From the NCBI RefSeq assembly GCF_017795885.1, contig NZ_CP059297.1, positions 2,609,001-2,673,000 of the forward strand: a DNA stretch of 64,000 nucleotides. Reading direction: 5' to 3'. Positions within the stretch are counted from its first letter, which is position 1. Each line of letters opens with the position of its first letter. The stretch is from Brevundimonas sp. AJA228-03. Lineage in GTDB: Bacteria; Pseudomonadota; Alphaproteobacteria; Caulobacterales; Caulobacteraceae. Positions 19,679 through 26,655 of this stretch are shown here, one piece after another. The position numbers and the translations under genes were made by a program. Under the pieces are notes generated by a model. It worked only from the letters and a program-made list of their open reading frames with translations, did not search any database and was not told the DNA's origin.

Positions 19679-20316
19679 CGTTTCCCCCCGTCATTCCGCC
19701 CGCCCGTCGCCGGACAGGCCGTCAGGAAGTCGTCGCCCGGAATCCCCGGAAAGCCCTGGAAGTTGATCCCGTTGCCGAACACCCCGACGCAGGTCTCCCA
19801 GCGCTTGTCACAGACCCGCCCCGCCGGATCGGCCCGGCACCGCCCGTCCCCCAGCAGGGCGTCGCAGGCCCGCCCGTAGGTCCGCCCCACCACCCTCTCC
19901 AGCGCCGCCAGCGGTCCTTCGACCTCGGCCGTGAACCCCGCCCCCTCGCGTCGGATCCGGCTGAATGTCCCGACCCCCAGCCGCACCTTCAGGTCCGGTC
20001 GCCTCCAGTCCACACGCCACACCTCGACCCGTGCGCGGTCCCACAGTCCGGCCGCGACCTCCGCCGCTGTGATCCGGTCATCATCGAGCACGCCCGCGAC
20101 CGCCAGAGACCCGGCGCCCAGCCCGGCCGAGGCGTCCATCGCCCCTTGGGTCCATCCGCTGCCCGCCGAGCAGACGACGCCATCCACCTCCAGGTCGCGG
20201 TCGTGGTCCGTAAAGCCCATCCGCGCCCCATCCGTTCGCGTCACGATCCAGACATGGCAAAGCGTCGCCGCCCCGCTCTCGATGCGGGCGGCCAGTTCAG
20301 TCGGTATGTCCCTCAT
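19675..20316 (-). CDS. GTA hub/tail protein (DUF2163, RcGTA g13-like)
   Basis: A 213-residue baseplate hub component. The N-terminal half fits DUF2163 (CHVWIVTRTDGARMGFTDHDRDL) and the C-terminal half the phage BR0599 family, with a run of cysteines (YGRACDALLGDGRC, CDKRWETC, FLTACPATGG) that coordinates an iron-sulfur cluster in homologues. ATG 20316 is preceded by GGGGGAGGATC, which is the end of repeat element A copy 2, so the ribosome-binding site comes from the repeat. The end overlaps g14 by four bases. Confidence 0.9.
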   Translation of the reverse strand: MRDIPTELAARIESGAATLCHVWIVTRTDGARMGFTDHDRDLEVDGVVCSAGSGWTQGAMDASAGLGAGSLAVAGVLDDDRITAAEVAAGLWDRARVEVWRVDWRRPDLKVRLGVGTFSRIRREGAGFTAEVEGPLAALERVVGRTYGRACDALLGDGRCRADPAGRVCDKRWETCVGVFGNGINFQGFPGIPGDDFLTACPATGGRNDGGKR

Positions 20317-20318
20317 GA

Positions 20319-20447
20319 TCCTCCCCCACTGGGGGAGGGGGACCGCGAAGCGGTGGAGGGGGCCGGCCCCGGACACCCTGCTCGCCGCGAGCCCCCTCCG
20401 TCACGGCGCAAAGGCGCGCCGCGCCACCTCCCCCGGAAGGGGAGGAT
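20319..20447. repeat. Palindromic element, family A, copy 2 (g12-g13 spacer)
   Basis: About 129 bp; ends ATCCTCCCCC... and ...GGGGAGGAT, inner palindromes ACCGCGAAGCGGT and GGCGCAAAGGCGCGCC. It is nearly identical over long stretches to copy 3 at 23004-23131. It fills the whole gap between the g12 stop and the g13 start and supplies the g13 Shine-Dalgarno. Confidence 0.8.
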
Positions 20448-20453
20448 TTCATC

Positions 20454-21095
20454 TCAGACCCTGACCTCGATCAGCGGCACCGCCGCCATCCGCCCGGCGT
20501 CGAAGCTCTCGAGCGTCATCTCCAGCCGGTCCGCGTCGAACCGCACCGGCGTGTCGAACAGGAAACCCGCCGACACCACCGTGCCCTTGCTCGGTGCCCT
20601 GGCCAGCGTGACCACGCCCGTCGTCGCGTCGACGGAAAAGCCCGCGTCCGACACCGCGATCCCGTTCACGGCAAGGCGCACCGATCCCTCGACCGGCTTG
20701 GTGATCGGCCGCTGCAGGCCCTGACCCGGACCCGATCCGGGGTCGCCATAGGCCTTCACCAGCGGAAACACCGCCCTCGCCCCGTCCCCCGTTCCCAGCA
20801 CCTGGTCCCCGGCCCCCGGCGTCCCGCCCGGCGCGCACGAGGCGAAGTCCGCGAAGTCCCGAAACCGGAACCCGAACAGCCTGCCCCGCCGCGCCTCGAA
20901 AAAGGCCGTCAGCGCCGCCATGTCCGCCAGCGACCTCAGGTTCGCCCCGATCAGATACCGCCTGCGTCCCATCGCCCAGGGACTGTTCCGCCGCTCGAAC
21001 CCGGAGGCCAGGGTGACGATCTCGGTCCGCCGCTCCACCCCGCCCGTCGATCCGAACGCCAACCGGGCGGGCAGCCTCACCTCATGAAAACTCAT
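20454..21095 (-). CDS. GTA distal tail protein (DUF2460, RcGTA g12-like)
   Basis: A 213-residue distal-tail component. The conserved DUF2460 pattern is visible: FHEVRLPARLAFGSTGG, RRTEIVTLASGFERRNSPW, GRRRYLIG, FFEARRGRLFGFRFRDFADF and GVVTLARAP. ATG 21095 overlaps the stop of a 26-codon vestige that repeats its own first codons (21092-21172). A 1.4 kb non-GTA segment separates it from g11, where GTA clusters usually have the genes adjacent. Confidence 0.91.
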   Translation of the reverse strand: MSFHEVRLPARLAFGSTGGVERRTEIVTLASGFERRNSPWAMGRRRYLIGANLRSLADMAALTAFFEARRGRLFGFRFRDFADFASCAPGGTPGAGDQVLGTGDGARAVFPLVKAYGDPGSGPGQGLQRPITKPVEGSVRLAVNGIAVSDAGFSVDATTGVVTLARAPSKGTVVSAGFLFDTPVRFDADRLEMTLESFDAGRMAAVPLIEVRV

Positions 21096-21172
21096 CGCCA
21101 CCCCCGACACGCGGTCTTGTCATCCCCGCGAAAGCGGGGACGGGCCGGCAGCCTCACCTCATGAAAACCCAT
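21092..21172 (-). pseudogene. Duplicated 5' end of the g12 tail gene
   Basis: A 26-codon ORF begins MGFHEVRLPAR, almost identical to the g12 start MSFHEVRLPAR, then runs into a GTCATCCCCGCGAAAGCGGG palindrome and stops with a TGA overlapping the g12 ATG. The shared DNA is 21071-21091 and 21148-21168, an exact 21-bp direct repeat. It looks like a target duplication or slippage scar from insertion of the palindrome, and could still couple translation to g12. Confidence 0.6.
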
Positions 21173-21225
21173 CGGATCATCGCTCCTCTTTGGTCATCCC
21201 CGCGAACGCGGGGATTGTCGCGGCC
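21117..21225. repeat. Two GTCATCCCCGCG-type palindromes
   Basis: Two short hairpins of the GTCATCCCCGCGAAAGCGGG type at about 21119-21140 and 21193-21215 flank the duplicated g12 start, on the g12 side of the inserted plus-strand gene. These are REP-like sequences; their relatives form the 36-bp tandem array at 22003-22286. Confidence 0.65.
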
Positions 21226-21284
21226 CGGTGCCTCGTCCAGTCTGGGGGCGGGCCAGCCTCGGCCCCCGGCAAGGGAGCCATCGG

Positions 21285-21971
21285 ATGCGCGGCCAGATTC
21301 TCGATTTCGATCCGACGGCGGGTTCGGGCCTGATCAGCGGCGACGACGGAATCCGCTACGCCTTCAATGCCGACCAGGTGACGCCCCCGGCCAGCATCAC
21401 CCCCGGCCTGCGCGTCGACTTCGTGCCCGTGGCCGGTCAGGCCACCAGCATCATGCTGCTGGCCGCCGCCGTGCCGTCATCCGGCCCGTCGGCAACCCCC
21501 GGCGTGCCCGTCGATACCTTCGACTTTGCGAAGGTCCTGTTCGCGTTCGAGGGTCGCATTCGTCGCCAGCATTTCTGGCTCGGCTGGCTGATCTGCCTTG
21601 GTATCGGAATCGTGCTGGGGTGGATCCCTGTCATTGGCGCGCTGATCTCGATCGCCCTGATCTGGCCGAACGTCGCCATCACGGTGAAGCGCCTGCACGA
21701 CATGGGTCACAGCGGCTGGCTCGCCATCATCCCCTGGATCGGGGGCATGGTCGCCATCGGCGGTATCATCGCCACCATCGGCGTGAGCGCCATTGCCCAT
21801 GGCGGAAACTGGGAATCGGACGACCCCGCCGTGGTCTGGCCTCTGGTGGCCCCCGCCCTCGGCATCTTCGCGATCGCCTCCGTGGTCCAGTTCGGCTTCC
21901 TGCTCTGGATCGGTCTCACCGAAGGCCAGCCCGGCGACAATCGCTTCGGTCCCAACCCGAAGACCCGATAG
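21285..21971 (+). CDS. Cold-shock-like/DUF805 membrane protein inserted in the GTA cluster
   Basis: 228 residues. The first ~60 resemble a compact cold-shock (OB) fold (MRGQILDFDPTAGSGLISGD...YAFNADQV), followed by a DUF805 membrane domain (about 80-225: FEGRIRRQHFWLGW, ITVKRLHDMGHSGW, GQPGDNRFGPNP) with three or four hydrophobic helices. AAGGGAGCC precedes ATG 21285. It is on the strand opposite to every GTA gene and lies between g11 and g12, with repeats on both sides, so it is an insertion rather than a GTA component. Function unknown. Confidence 0.85.
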   Translation: MRGQILDFDPTAGSGLISGDDGIRYAFNADQVTPPASITPGLRVDFVPVAGQATSIMLLAAAVPSSGPSATPGVPVDTFDFAKVLFAFEGRIRRQHFWLGWLICLGIGIVLGWIPVIGALISIALIWPNVAITVKRLHDMGHSGWLAIIPWIGGMVAIGGIIATIGVSAIAHGGNWESDDPAVVWPLVAPALGIFAIASVVQFGFLLWIGLTEGQPGDNRFGPNPKTR

Positions 21972-22002
21972 GACCAATCCATCTTCGGCTTTTTCAGGGA
22001 CC

Positions 22003-22286
22003 TGTCATCCGGCCGGAGCGAAGCGAAGAGCCCCAGTTGTCATCCCGGCCGGAGCGAAGCGAAGAGCCGCCCTTGTCATCCCGGCCGGAGCGGAGCGAAG
22101 AGCCTCCCTTGTCATCCCGGCCGGAGCGGAGCGAAGAGCCGCCCTTGTCATCCCGGCCGGAGCGAAGCGAAGAGCCTCCCTTGTCATCCCGGCCGGAGCG
22201 GAGCGAAGAGCCTCCCTTGTCATCCCGGCCGGAGCGGAGCGAAGAGCCGCCCTTGTCATCCCGGCCGGAGCGAAGCGAAGAGCCGG
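22003..22286. repeat. Tandem array of eight 36-bp repeats
   Basis: Eight head-to-tail units of about 36 bp (first unit 35 bp) starting at 22003, 22038, 22074, 22110, 22146, 22182, 22218 and 22254. Each contains TGTCATCCCGGCCGGAGCG followed by AAGCGAAGAGCC or GAGCGAAGAGCC; variation is limited to a few positions. There are no spacers. The 36-bp period keeps several frames open on both strands, producing repetitive ORFs that I consider artefacts. This is a locally expanded REP-like motif. Confidence 0.92.
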
Positions 22287-22299
22287 GACGCTGGACCGC

Positions 22300-22460
22300 G
22301 CCACCATACCTCCCGGAAATCGCGCCAGCGATTGTCCGGGAGCCAGTTTGACCGCCCTCGATCGTCTCCCGGACAGCCGCTTCGCGTCTTCCGGGAGGTC
22401 AATGACTGGCGTTTCCGGTCCCGGATAATCGCTGCCGCGATTTCCGGGATGACAAGACCG
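22300..22460. repeat. Imperfect palindromes downstream of the tandem array
   Basis: Two or three inverted repeats built on CTCCCGGAAATCGC...GATTGTCCGGGAG and CCCGGATAATCGCTGCCGCG...TTTCCGGGATGAC fill the gap between the array and the g11 stop. With the array they make 21972-22478 a 507-bp stretch that holds only repeats and no credible gene. Confidence 0.6.
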
Positions 22461-22478
22461 GGTGTCGAACCTGCCAAA

Positions 22479-23000
22479 CTACAGCCGCCGCACTCCCAGT
22501 GCGGCGGCTCGGGCCAGCATCTGGGCGATCTGCGCCTCGGACCTCAAAAGGGCTGGTGCGCCGCCGTCGACGCTGACGTTCACCGTCACGCCACCACCGC
22601 CGCCTCTGTTCTCGATCACACCCGATCCCGACGGCCGGAACACCTCCGGCCCCCGCTCCCCGACCAGATAGGCCCTGCCGCCCGTCACCGCGCCGCCATC
22701 GGCCCGCGCACCGCCGAAGCCGGCCGCGCCCGCGACCGCCCGGGCGATCGCCTCGCCCAGCCCGCCCGGCCCGCCGACCCCGGCCCCGAGCGCGCCCAGC
22801 ACGGCGCGCGCCAGGTCGCCCAGCGTCACCTCGCCATCCGCCGCCGCCCGCGCCAGCGACCGGGTCAGACTGGCCCCCGCCCGCCCGAACGCCGCCTCGA
22901 TGCTCGACGCCGCCCGCTCCGCCGGCTCCCGCAAGGCCTCCAGCGCCGCCGCCGCCTCCGCCGCCCTGGCCGGGATCGTGTCCAGTGTCTGGTCCGTCAT
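22479..23000 (-). CDS. GTA tail tape-measure protein (RcGTA g11-like)
   Basis: 173 residues; sets tail length and sits in the tail lumen. Alanine-rich amphipathic helices (residues 5-75) are followed by a hydrophobic glycine-rich stretch (GALGAGVGGPGGLGEAIARA) and the conserved tape-measure end (GGRAYLVGERGPEVFRPSGSG, GGGVTVNVSVDGG). It is short, as expected for the stubby GTA tail. The Shine-Dalgarno GGGGGAGGAT before ATG 23000 belongs to repeat element A copy 3. Confidence 0.88.
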   Translation of the reverse strand: MTDQTLDTIPARAAEAAAALEALREPAERAASSIEAAFGRAGASLTRSLARAAADGEVTLGDLARAVLGALGAGVGGPGGLGEAIARAVAGAAGFGGARADGGAVTGGRAYLVGERGPEVFRPSGSGVIENRGGGGGVTVNVSVDGGAPALLRSEAQIAQMLARAAALGVRRL

Positions 23001-23003
23001 AAA

Positions 23004-23131
23004 TCCTCCCCCATCGGGGGAGGGGGACCGCGAAGCGGTGGAGGGGGCCAGCCCCGGACACCCTGCTCGCGGCGAACCCCCTCCGTCACGACGCGAAGTT
23101 GCGTCGCGCCACCTCCCCCTCGGGGGAGGGA
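23004..23131. repeat. Palindromic element, family A, copy 3 (g10.1-g11 spacer)
   Basis: About 128 bp, very similar to copy 2, with inverted ends CCTCCCCCATCGGGGGAGGG and CTCCCCCTCGGGGGAGGGAG and the inner ACCGCGAAGCGGT palindrome. It fills the spacer between the tail-chaperone gene and g11 and supplies the g11 ribosome-binding site. Confidence 0.8.
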
Positions 23132-23138
23132 GAAAGCC

Positions 23139-23315
23139 TCAATCCGGCCACGCCTGCATCAGCGCCTCGACCTCGGCGCGTCCCATCGGCACCGCCTTCC
23201 CGGCGACCGCCGTCAGCATCCGCCATTCCTTCAGCGACAGCCGCCAGAAGGCTTCCGGAGACACGCCCAGCGCCACCGCCGTCCGCAGCATCGCGCCCCA
23301 GCCCGTCTCAGCCAT
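23139..23315 (-). CDS. GTA tail assembly chaperone (g10.1-like)
   Basis: 58 residues, MAETGWGAMLRTAVALGVSP then EAFWRLSLKEWRML, the pattern of the small phage tail assembly chaperone conserved between g10 and g11 in GTA clusters. It starts at ATG 23315, overlapping the end of g10 by eight bases, so it depends on translation of g10. Longer upstream readings are within g10 in another frame. Confidence 0.85.
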   Translation of the reverse strand: MAETGWGAMLRTAVALGVSPEAFWRLSLKEWRMLTAVAGKAVPMGRAEVEALMQAWPD

Positions 23316-23664
23316 CGGCCGAGGCCACGAATGCCGCCGCCACGGCCTCGGCCGCCTCGACCGGCGACACCGCCACCCGCTCCAGCTCGCCCGCAAACGC
23401 GCTCTCGCCGCCGCCGCGCAACAGCGCCGCCAGCACCGCCATCAGGTCTCCGGCCGACAGCGCCCGCATCCGCGCACCCAGCGCCTCGACACCCGCGACC
23501 CCCAGCGCCGTCTCGATCTCCGCCAGGGCCCCCAGCGTCAGGCACAGCCGCCGCGGCTGGCCCGCCAGCACCACCACCGCCTCGCCCCGGACCCCATTCT
23601 CCCCCCGCCGGGGGGAGGGGGCCGCCAGGCCCGAGGGGGGGCCGTCCGTCCCGACCCCGCTCAA
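23308..23664 (-). CDS. GTA gp10 family protein with repeat-encoded N-terminus
   Basis: GTA-specific tail protein. The conserved part starts at about residue 27 (GEAVVVLAGQPRRLCLTLGALAEIETALG) and ends AEAVAAAFVASADG. The best coupled start is a TTG at 23664 that overlaps the g9 stop (TTGA); the first ~25 codons are then translated from a half copy of the family A repeat (23596-23641). GTG codons at the start of the conserved region are alternatives. 118 residues with the TTG start. Confidence 0.78.
   Translation of the reverse strand: MSGVGTDGPPSGLAAPSPRRGENGVRGEAVVVLAGQPRRLCLTLGALAEIETALGVAGVEALGARMRALSAGDLMAVLAALLRGGGESAFAGELERVAVSPVEAAEAVAAAFVASADG
23596..23641. repeat. Half-copy of family A palindrome inside g10
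   Basis: CTCCCCCCGCCGGGGGGAGG hairpin plus a CCGCCAGGCCCGAGGGGGGG arm, matching one end of the family A elements; it lies wholly within the g10 frame just after the coupled start. Confidence 0.6.
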
Positions 23665-24071
23665 AGCGCGCTGAACCCGACCGCCCCGGCGCTGGCCAGG
23701 CTGATGGCGAACGTCGCCTCGCCCTCGTGGTCGCCGGCATACTCCAGCGCCGAGACCAGGAACGGCCCCTCCAGCACGCCGAAGTCGGGCACGATCAGCC
23801 GCCAGGTCTTCAGCCCCTGATCGAAGAAGGCCTCGCGGATCGCGGCGTCCGACGCAGCATCGCGAAAGATGCCCTGCCCCGACACCGCCGCCGACTTCAC
23901 CCCCGCCCCGCCCAGCAGCTCGCGCCACCGCCCGGCGCTGTCGGCATCCGTCGCATCGACCGTCCGGGCGTTCAGCGAAATCGTCCGCGCCCTCAGCCCC
24001 GCGACCGTCGTGAACACGCCCGGCGCGCCCTCGATCTTCAGCAGTATGTCCTTGCCCCGTTGAGCGGCCAT
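23661..24071 (-). CDS. GTA major tail protein (RcGTA g9-like, TP901-1 family)
   Basis: 136 residues forming the tail tube. The TP901-1 major tail pattern is clear: MAAQRGKDILLKIEGAPGVF, TISLNARTVDATDADSAGRW, VSGQGIFRDAASDAAIREAF, LEGPFLVSALEYAGDHEGEA. AAAGGA precedes ATG 24071. The 5' spacer to g8 is filled by palindrome family B copy 1; the stop overlaps the TTG of g10. Confidence 0.92.
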   Translation of the reverse strand: MAAQRGKDILLKIEGAPGVFTTVAGLRARTISLNARTVDATDADSAGRWRELLGGAGVKSAAVSGQGIFRDAASDAAIREAFFDQGLKTWRLIVPDFGVLEGPFLVSALEYAGDHEGEATFAISLASAGAVGFSAL

Positions 24072-24091
24072 GTCTCAATCCTTTCTGCGAT

Positions 24092-24256
24092 CCCTCTCCC
24101 AGAGGGAGAGGGCTTGAGCGTCCAAGAGCGCAGCGATTGGAAACGCGAAAGGGTGAGGGGTTTCCCTCTCACCGGCTCCCACCTAACCCCTCACCCTTTC
24201 GGCTTGCGGATCGCGTTGCTCTCCGAGCCTCAAGCCCTCTCCCTCTGGGAGAGGGG
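24092..24256. repeat. Palindromic element, family B, copy 1 (g8-g9 spacer)
   Basis: 165 bp with perfect 27-bp terminal inverted repeats (24092-24118 and 24229-24255; core CTCTCCCAGAGGGAGAGGGC) and inner arms GAAAGGGTGAGGGGT / ACCCCTCACCCTTTC. The ends are themselves palindromic, so either end can fold alone. It starts three bases after the g8 stop. A second copy is at 27636-27802. Confidence 0.88.
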
Positions 24257-24259
24257 TCG

Positions 24260-24667
24260 CTAAGTCTCTTCCGTCACCGCGCGCACCCGCACGACGCCCC
24301 AGACCCGCTTCTGGTCGAGCGACCGGAACACGTCGGCATAGGTCGCGCGGATCGACACGGTGCGGACCCCGTCCGCCTCCAGCGTCACGTCGTGCAGCGC
24401 CGCCCGTACGGCCGCCAGCACGGCCTTGGCCTCTTCCGTCCCTGCAAACCGCGAGGCACAGCGCAGGCTCAGCGTATGCTCCACCCCGCACCCGTCCGCC
24501 GCCACCGGCCGGCTTTCGGACCGCCCGATCGCCAGCCAGGGCCAGACCGCATCTCCCGGTGCCGCGTCCCAGACCCTGGCCGGATCTCCCAGCAAGGCCC
24601 GAACCGCGGTGTCCGCCCGCAGGTGCCCGATCAGCGCCTTCTGCAGCGCGCCCTCATGATCCCTCAT
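24260..24667 (-). CDS. GTA tail terminator (DUF3168, RcGTA g8-like)
   Basis: 135 residues of the DUF3168 family that caps the tail tube at the head-tail joint. MRDHEGALQKALIGHLRADT, then VWPWLAIGRSESRPVAADG, EHTLSLRC and VLAAVRAALHD are the family's landmarks. ATG 24667 overlaps the g7 stop (ATGA), indicating coupled translation. Confidence 0.9.
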   Translation of the reverse strand: MRDHEGALQKALIGHLRADTAVRALLGDPARVWDAAPGDAVWPWLAIGRSESRPVAADGCGVEHTLSLRCASRFAGTEEAKAVLAAVRAALHDVTLEADGVRTVSIRATYADVFRSLDQKRVWGVVRVRAVTEET

Positions 24668-24975
24668 CGGCTGCGCTCCAGGCCCAGGCGCATCCGCCCC
24701 GGCCGGTCCGGGTCCGCATCGACCGCCGCGATCGTCCAGTCCGCCCCGCCGAACCGGATGACCCGCCCCTCGGCCAGCCTCGGATCGGCCCGTGTCTCGC
24801 CCGTCGCCACCTCGATGGCCGAGGTCCCACCGGCCTCGGTCGCCTGCCGCCGCCGTCGCCCCTCCAGCCTCAGCCAGATCGATCCCAGAGGCTGATAAGA
24901 AATCGCCCGCCCGCCATAGGGCGTCTCCGCCTCCACCCGCTCCAGCAGGCTGGCCAGGACCCTGAAGCCGCTCAC
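24664..24975 (-). CDS. GTA head-tail adaptor/closure protein (RcGTA g7-like)
   Basis: 103 residues of the phage head-tail joining family. MSGFRVLASLLERVEAETPY, GSIWLRLEGRRRRQ and VIRFGGADWTIAAVDADP fit the gp16/HK97 closure fold. The start is GTG 24975, overlapping the g6 stop (GTGA), and the stop overlaps g8 (ATGA): tight coupling on both sides, with no repeat element here. Confidence 0.87.
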   Translation of the reverse strand: MSGFRVLASLLERVEAETPYGGRAISYQPLGSIWLRLEGRRRRQATEAGGTSAIEVATGETRADPRLAEGRVIRFGGADWTIAAVDADPDRPGRMRLGLERSR

Positions 24976-25238
24976 AGCCGCACCACGCGATAAGGCGCGA
25001 TCCAGGCCTCCACCGGGCGGATCGACATCTCCTGTTCCCCCCGCTCATAGGCGCGCAGGGCCAGCATCAGGATCGCCAGCCTCAGCGGCGCCGCCGAGGT
25101 CGAGGTCAGGCCCAGGCCCACCTCCCCCTCGACCCTGGCCGTGGCCGCATCGATCAGCGTCTGGATCAGACTGTCCTCCGCCGCGTGCTCCACGCGCAGG
25201 AACAGCTTCGCCTCCGTGAGGGTCACGGGTGCGGTCAT
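24972..25238 (-). CDS. GTA head-tail connector (gp6-like, RcGTA g6)
   Basis: 88 residues, helical, of the HK97 gp6-like adaptor family: TLTEAKLFLRVEHAAEDSLI, ATARVEGEVG and LRLAILMLALRAYE. It forms the ring below the portal. The 5' spacer to the capsid gene carries a separate inverted repeat (25262-25362). Confidence 0.87.
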   Translation of the reverse strand: MTAPVTLTEAKLFLRVEHAAEDSLIQTLIDAATARVEGEVGLGLTSTSAAPLRLAILMLALRAYERGEQEMSIRPVEAWIAPYRVVRL

Positions 25239-25261
25239 GGGAAATCTCCGATGTCAGAAAA

Positions 25262-25362
25262 GGGAGGCAGTAGGGCTTGGGCAGTAGGCAGTAGACCCCG
25301 CAGTCACGGCCTCCCTGTCGTCGCCCAAATCCTGCTGCCTACTGCCTACTGCCTACTGCCTC
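25262..25362. repeat. Palindromic element, family C (capsid-g6 spacer)
   Basis: About 100 bp. The left arm has GGCAGTAGGG...GCAGTAGGCAGTAG and the right arm CTGCCTACTGCC repeated, so a 7-bp CAGTAGG/CCTACTG motif is tandemly repeated in opposite orientation around a CGTCGCCC-containing centre. It is different in sequence but similar in design to families A and B, and also sits in a GTA gene junction. Confidence 0.7.
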
Positions 25363-25367
25363 GACGA

Positions 25368-26627
25368 CTACGTCGCGCTGAACTTCATCACCTTGATCGC
25401 ATCGAAGTTCTGCACCCCGCCCCCGACCCGCTTGGTCGTGTAGAACAGCACATAGGGCTTGGCCGAATAGGGGTCCCTCAGCACCCGCACCCCGGCCCGA
25501 TCGACGATCAGATACCCCCGCTGGAAGTCCCCGAACGCGATGGCGAAGCTGTTCGCCGCGATGTCCGGCATCGTCTCGATCTCGGTCACCGGATAGCCCA
25601 GCAGGCTGGCCGTCTCGCCCGGCCGCGTCGCCGGGGACCAGATGTAGTTGCCGTCGGCGTCCTTGAACTTGCGCACGGTCGAGACCGTCTTGCGGTTCAT
25701 CACGAACCGCCCGTTCGGCCGGTACCGGGCCTTGGGCGCATAGATCAGGTCGATCAGCCTGTCGGCCGGGTTGGACGGCACAAACGCCCCGGCCGCCCCC
25801 GACGCCACATGGCCGATACTGCCCCAGGTCTGGCTCGCATCCACCACGATCGGATAGCCCAGGAAGCCCTTGGGCTTGTTCGTCCCGTCGCCGCTGACGA
25901 AGGCCTGGGTCTCCTGGGCGGCAAAGGCGTCCTCCACCTCGGCCGCCAGCCATTCGTCCAGATCGACCAGGGCGTCGTCCAGCAGGGCCTGGGTCGCCGC
26001 CGGATTGGCGTAAAGGTCAGCCGAGGGGAATTCGAGCAGCGCCAGCGTCGCCGGATCTGTCTCCGGCCGCGCCGCCGTCTCGGCCACCCAGCCACTGGCG
26101 ATCCCCGCCGTCGATACCGGCTTTCGGAACACGCCCGAGGCCACCGTCCGCACGGTGGCGATCTCGCGCATCGGACTGGTCGCCATCAGCCGCCGCTCGA
26201 TCGCCCGCTCCGTCTCGGCCGGCACGATGTAGCCGCCCGAGGTCGGTGCCGAGCTCAGCCCCGCCTTCACCTCCAGCCCCAGCTCCCGCCCTGTCCGCAC
26301 ATAGCCGTCGAACGCGGCCTTGGCTTCCAATCCTGCCCCGTCGGGCGAGGTGGCTCGACCGAAGGGAGAGACGGAGGGGACAAGTCCATCCCCCACCGCC
26401 GGCCGCCTGGCCTCCGACAGCGCCCGGTCCAGCCGCGCCTGCGCCTGCCCCACCGCCTGGTCGATCCGCGCCACCTTCTCTTCCAGCAGCGTATCGGCCG
26501 ACGCCTTCCTCTCGATCTCGTCCAGCCGGGCATCGTTCGCCCCTTTGAACGCCTCGAACGCGGCCATCATCTCGTGCATGGCGCTGCGCGCCTCCGGCGA
26601 GCCGGAGGCGGTCTTGGTCTCTTTCAT
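25368..26627 (-). CDS. GTA major capsid protein (HK97 family, RcGTA g5-like)
   Basis: 419 residues forming the GTA head. The N-terminal delta domain (about 1-85) is coiled-coil (RLDEIERKASADTLLEEKVA) and is expected to be cut off by the neighbouring protease. The HK97 fold follows (GGYIVPAETERAIERRL, GYVRTGRELG, SPMREIATVRTV, FVSGDGTNKPKGFL, GFGDFQRGYLIVD-like region). AAGGAGACACC precedes ATG 26627. Between delta and mature domains, about residues 78-97 (VPSVSPFGRATSPDGAG) derive from a half family A repeat. Confidence 0.94.
   Translation of the reverse strand: MKETKTASGSPEARSAMHEMMAAFEAFKGANDARLDEIERKASADTLLEEKVARIDQAVGQAQARLDRALSEARRPAVGDGLVPSVSPFGRATSPDGAGLEAKAAFDGYVRTGRELGLEVKAGLSSAPTSGGYIVPAETERAIERRLMATSPMREIATVRTVASGVFRKPVSTAGIASGWVAETAARPETDPATLALLEFPSADLYANPAATQALLDDALVDLDEWLAAEVEDAFAAQETQAFVSGDGTNKPKGFLGYPIVVDASQTWGSIGHVASGAAGAFVPSNPADRLIDLIYAPKARYRPNGRFVMNRKTVSTVRKFKDADGNYIWSPATRPGETASLLGYPVTEIETMPDIAANSFAIAFGDFQRGYLIVDRAGVRVLRDPYSAKPYVLFYTTKRVGGGVQNFDAIKVMKFSAT
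26336..26393. repeat. Half-copy of family A palindrome inside the capsid gene
   Basis: The sequence GGGCGAGGTGGCTCGACCGA and the following AAGGGAGAGACGGAGGGG match one arm of the family A elements (compare GAGGGTGGCCGAGCCGAAGG in copy 1). It is in frame in the capsid gene at the delta-domain/mature-domain boundary, the region the prohead protease should cut. Confidence 0.55.
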
Positions 26628-26655
26628 GGTGTCTCCTTGGTTGAGTGACATCTTT

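Noticed and set aside
22003..22286. Possible CRISPR array with 36-bp repeats
   Set aside because: Units are head to tail with no spacers, and no cas gene is present in the window. It is a REP-like tandem expansion.
21161..22428. Long plus- and minus-strand ORFs rich in SRPERSEEP or APAGMTR repeats
   Set aside because: They are translations of the 36-bp tandem array, open only because the period is a multiple of three; they lack ribosome-binding sites and family similarity.
25262..25362. Palindrome as a rho-independent terminator between capsid and g6
   Set aside because: No T-tract follows, and similar elements lie inside genes; termination here would silence the tail genes.
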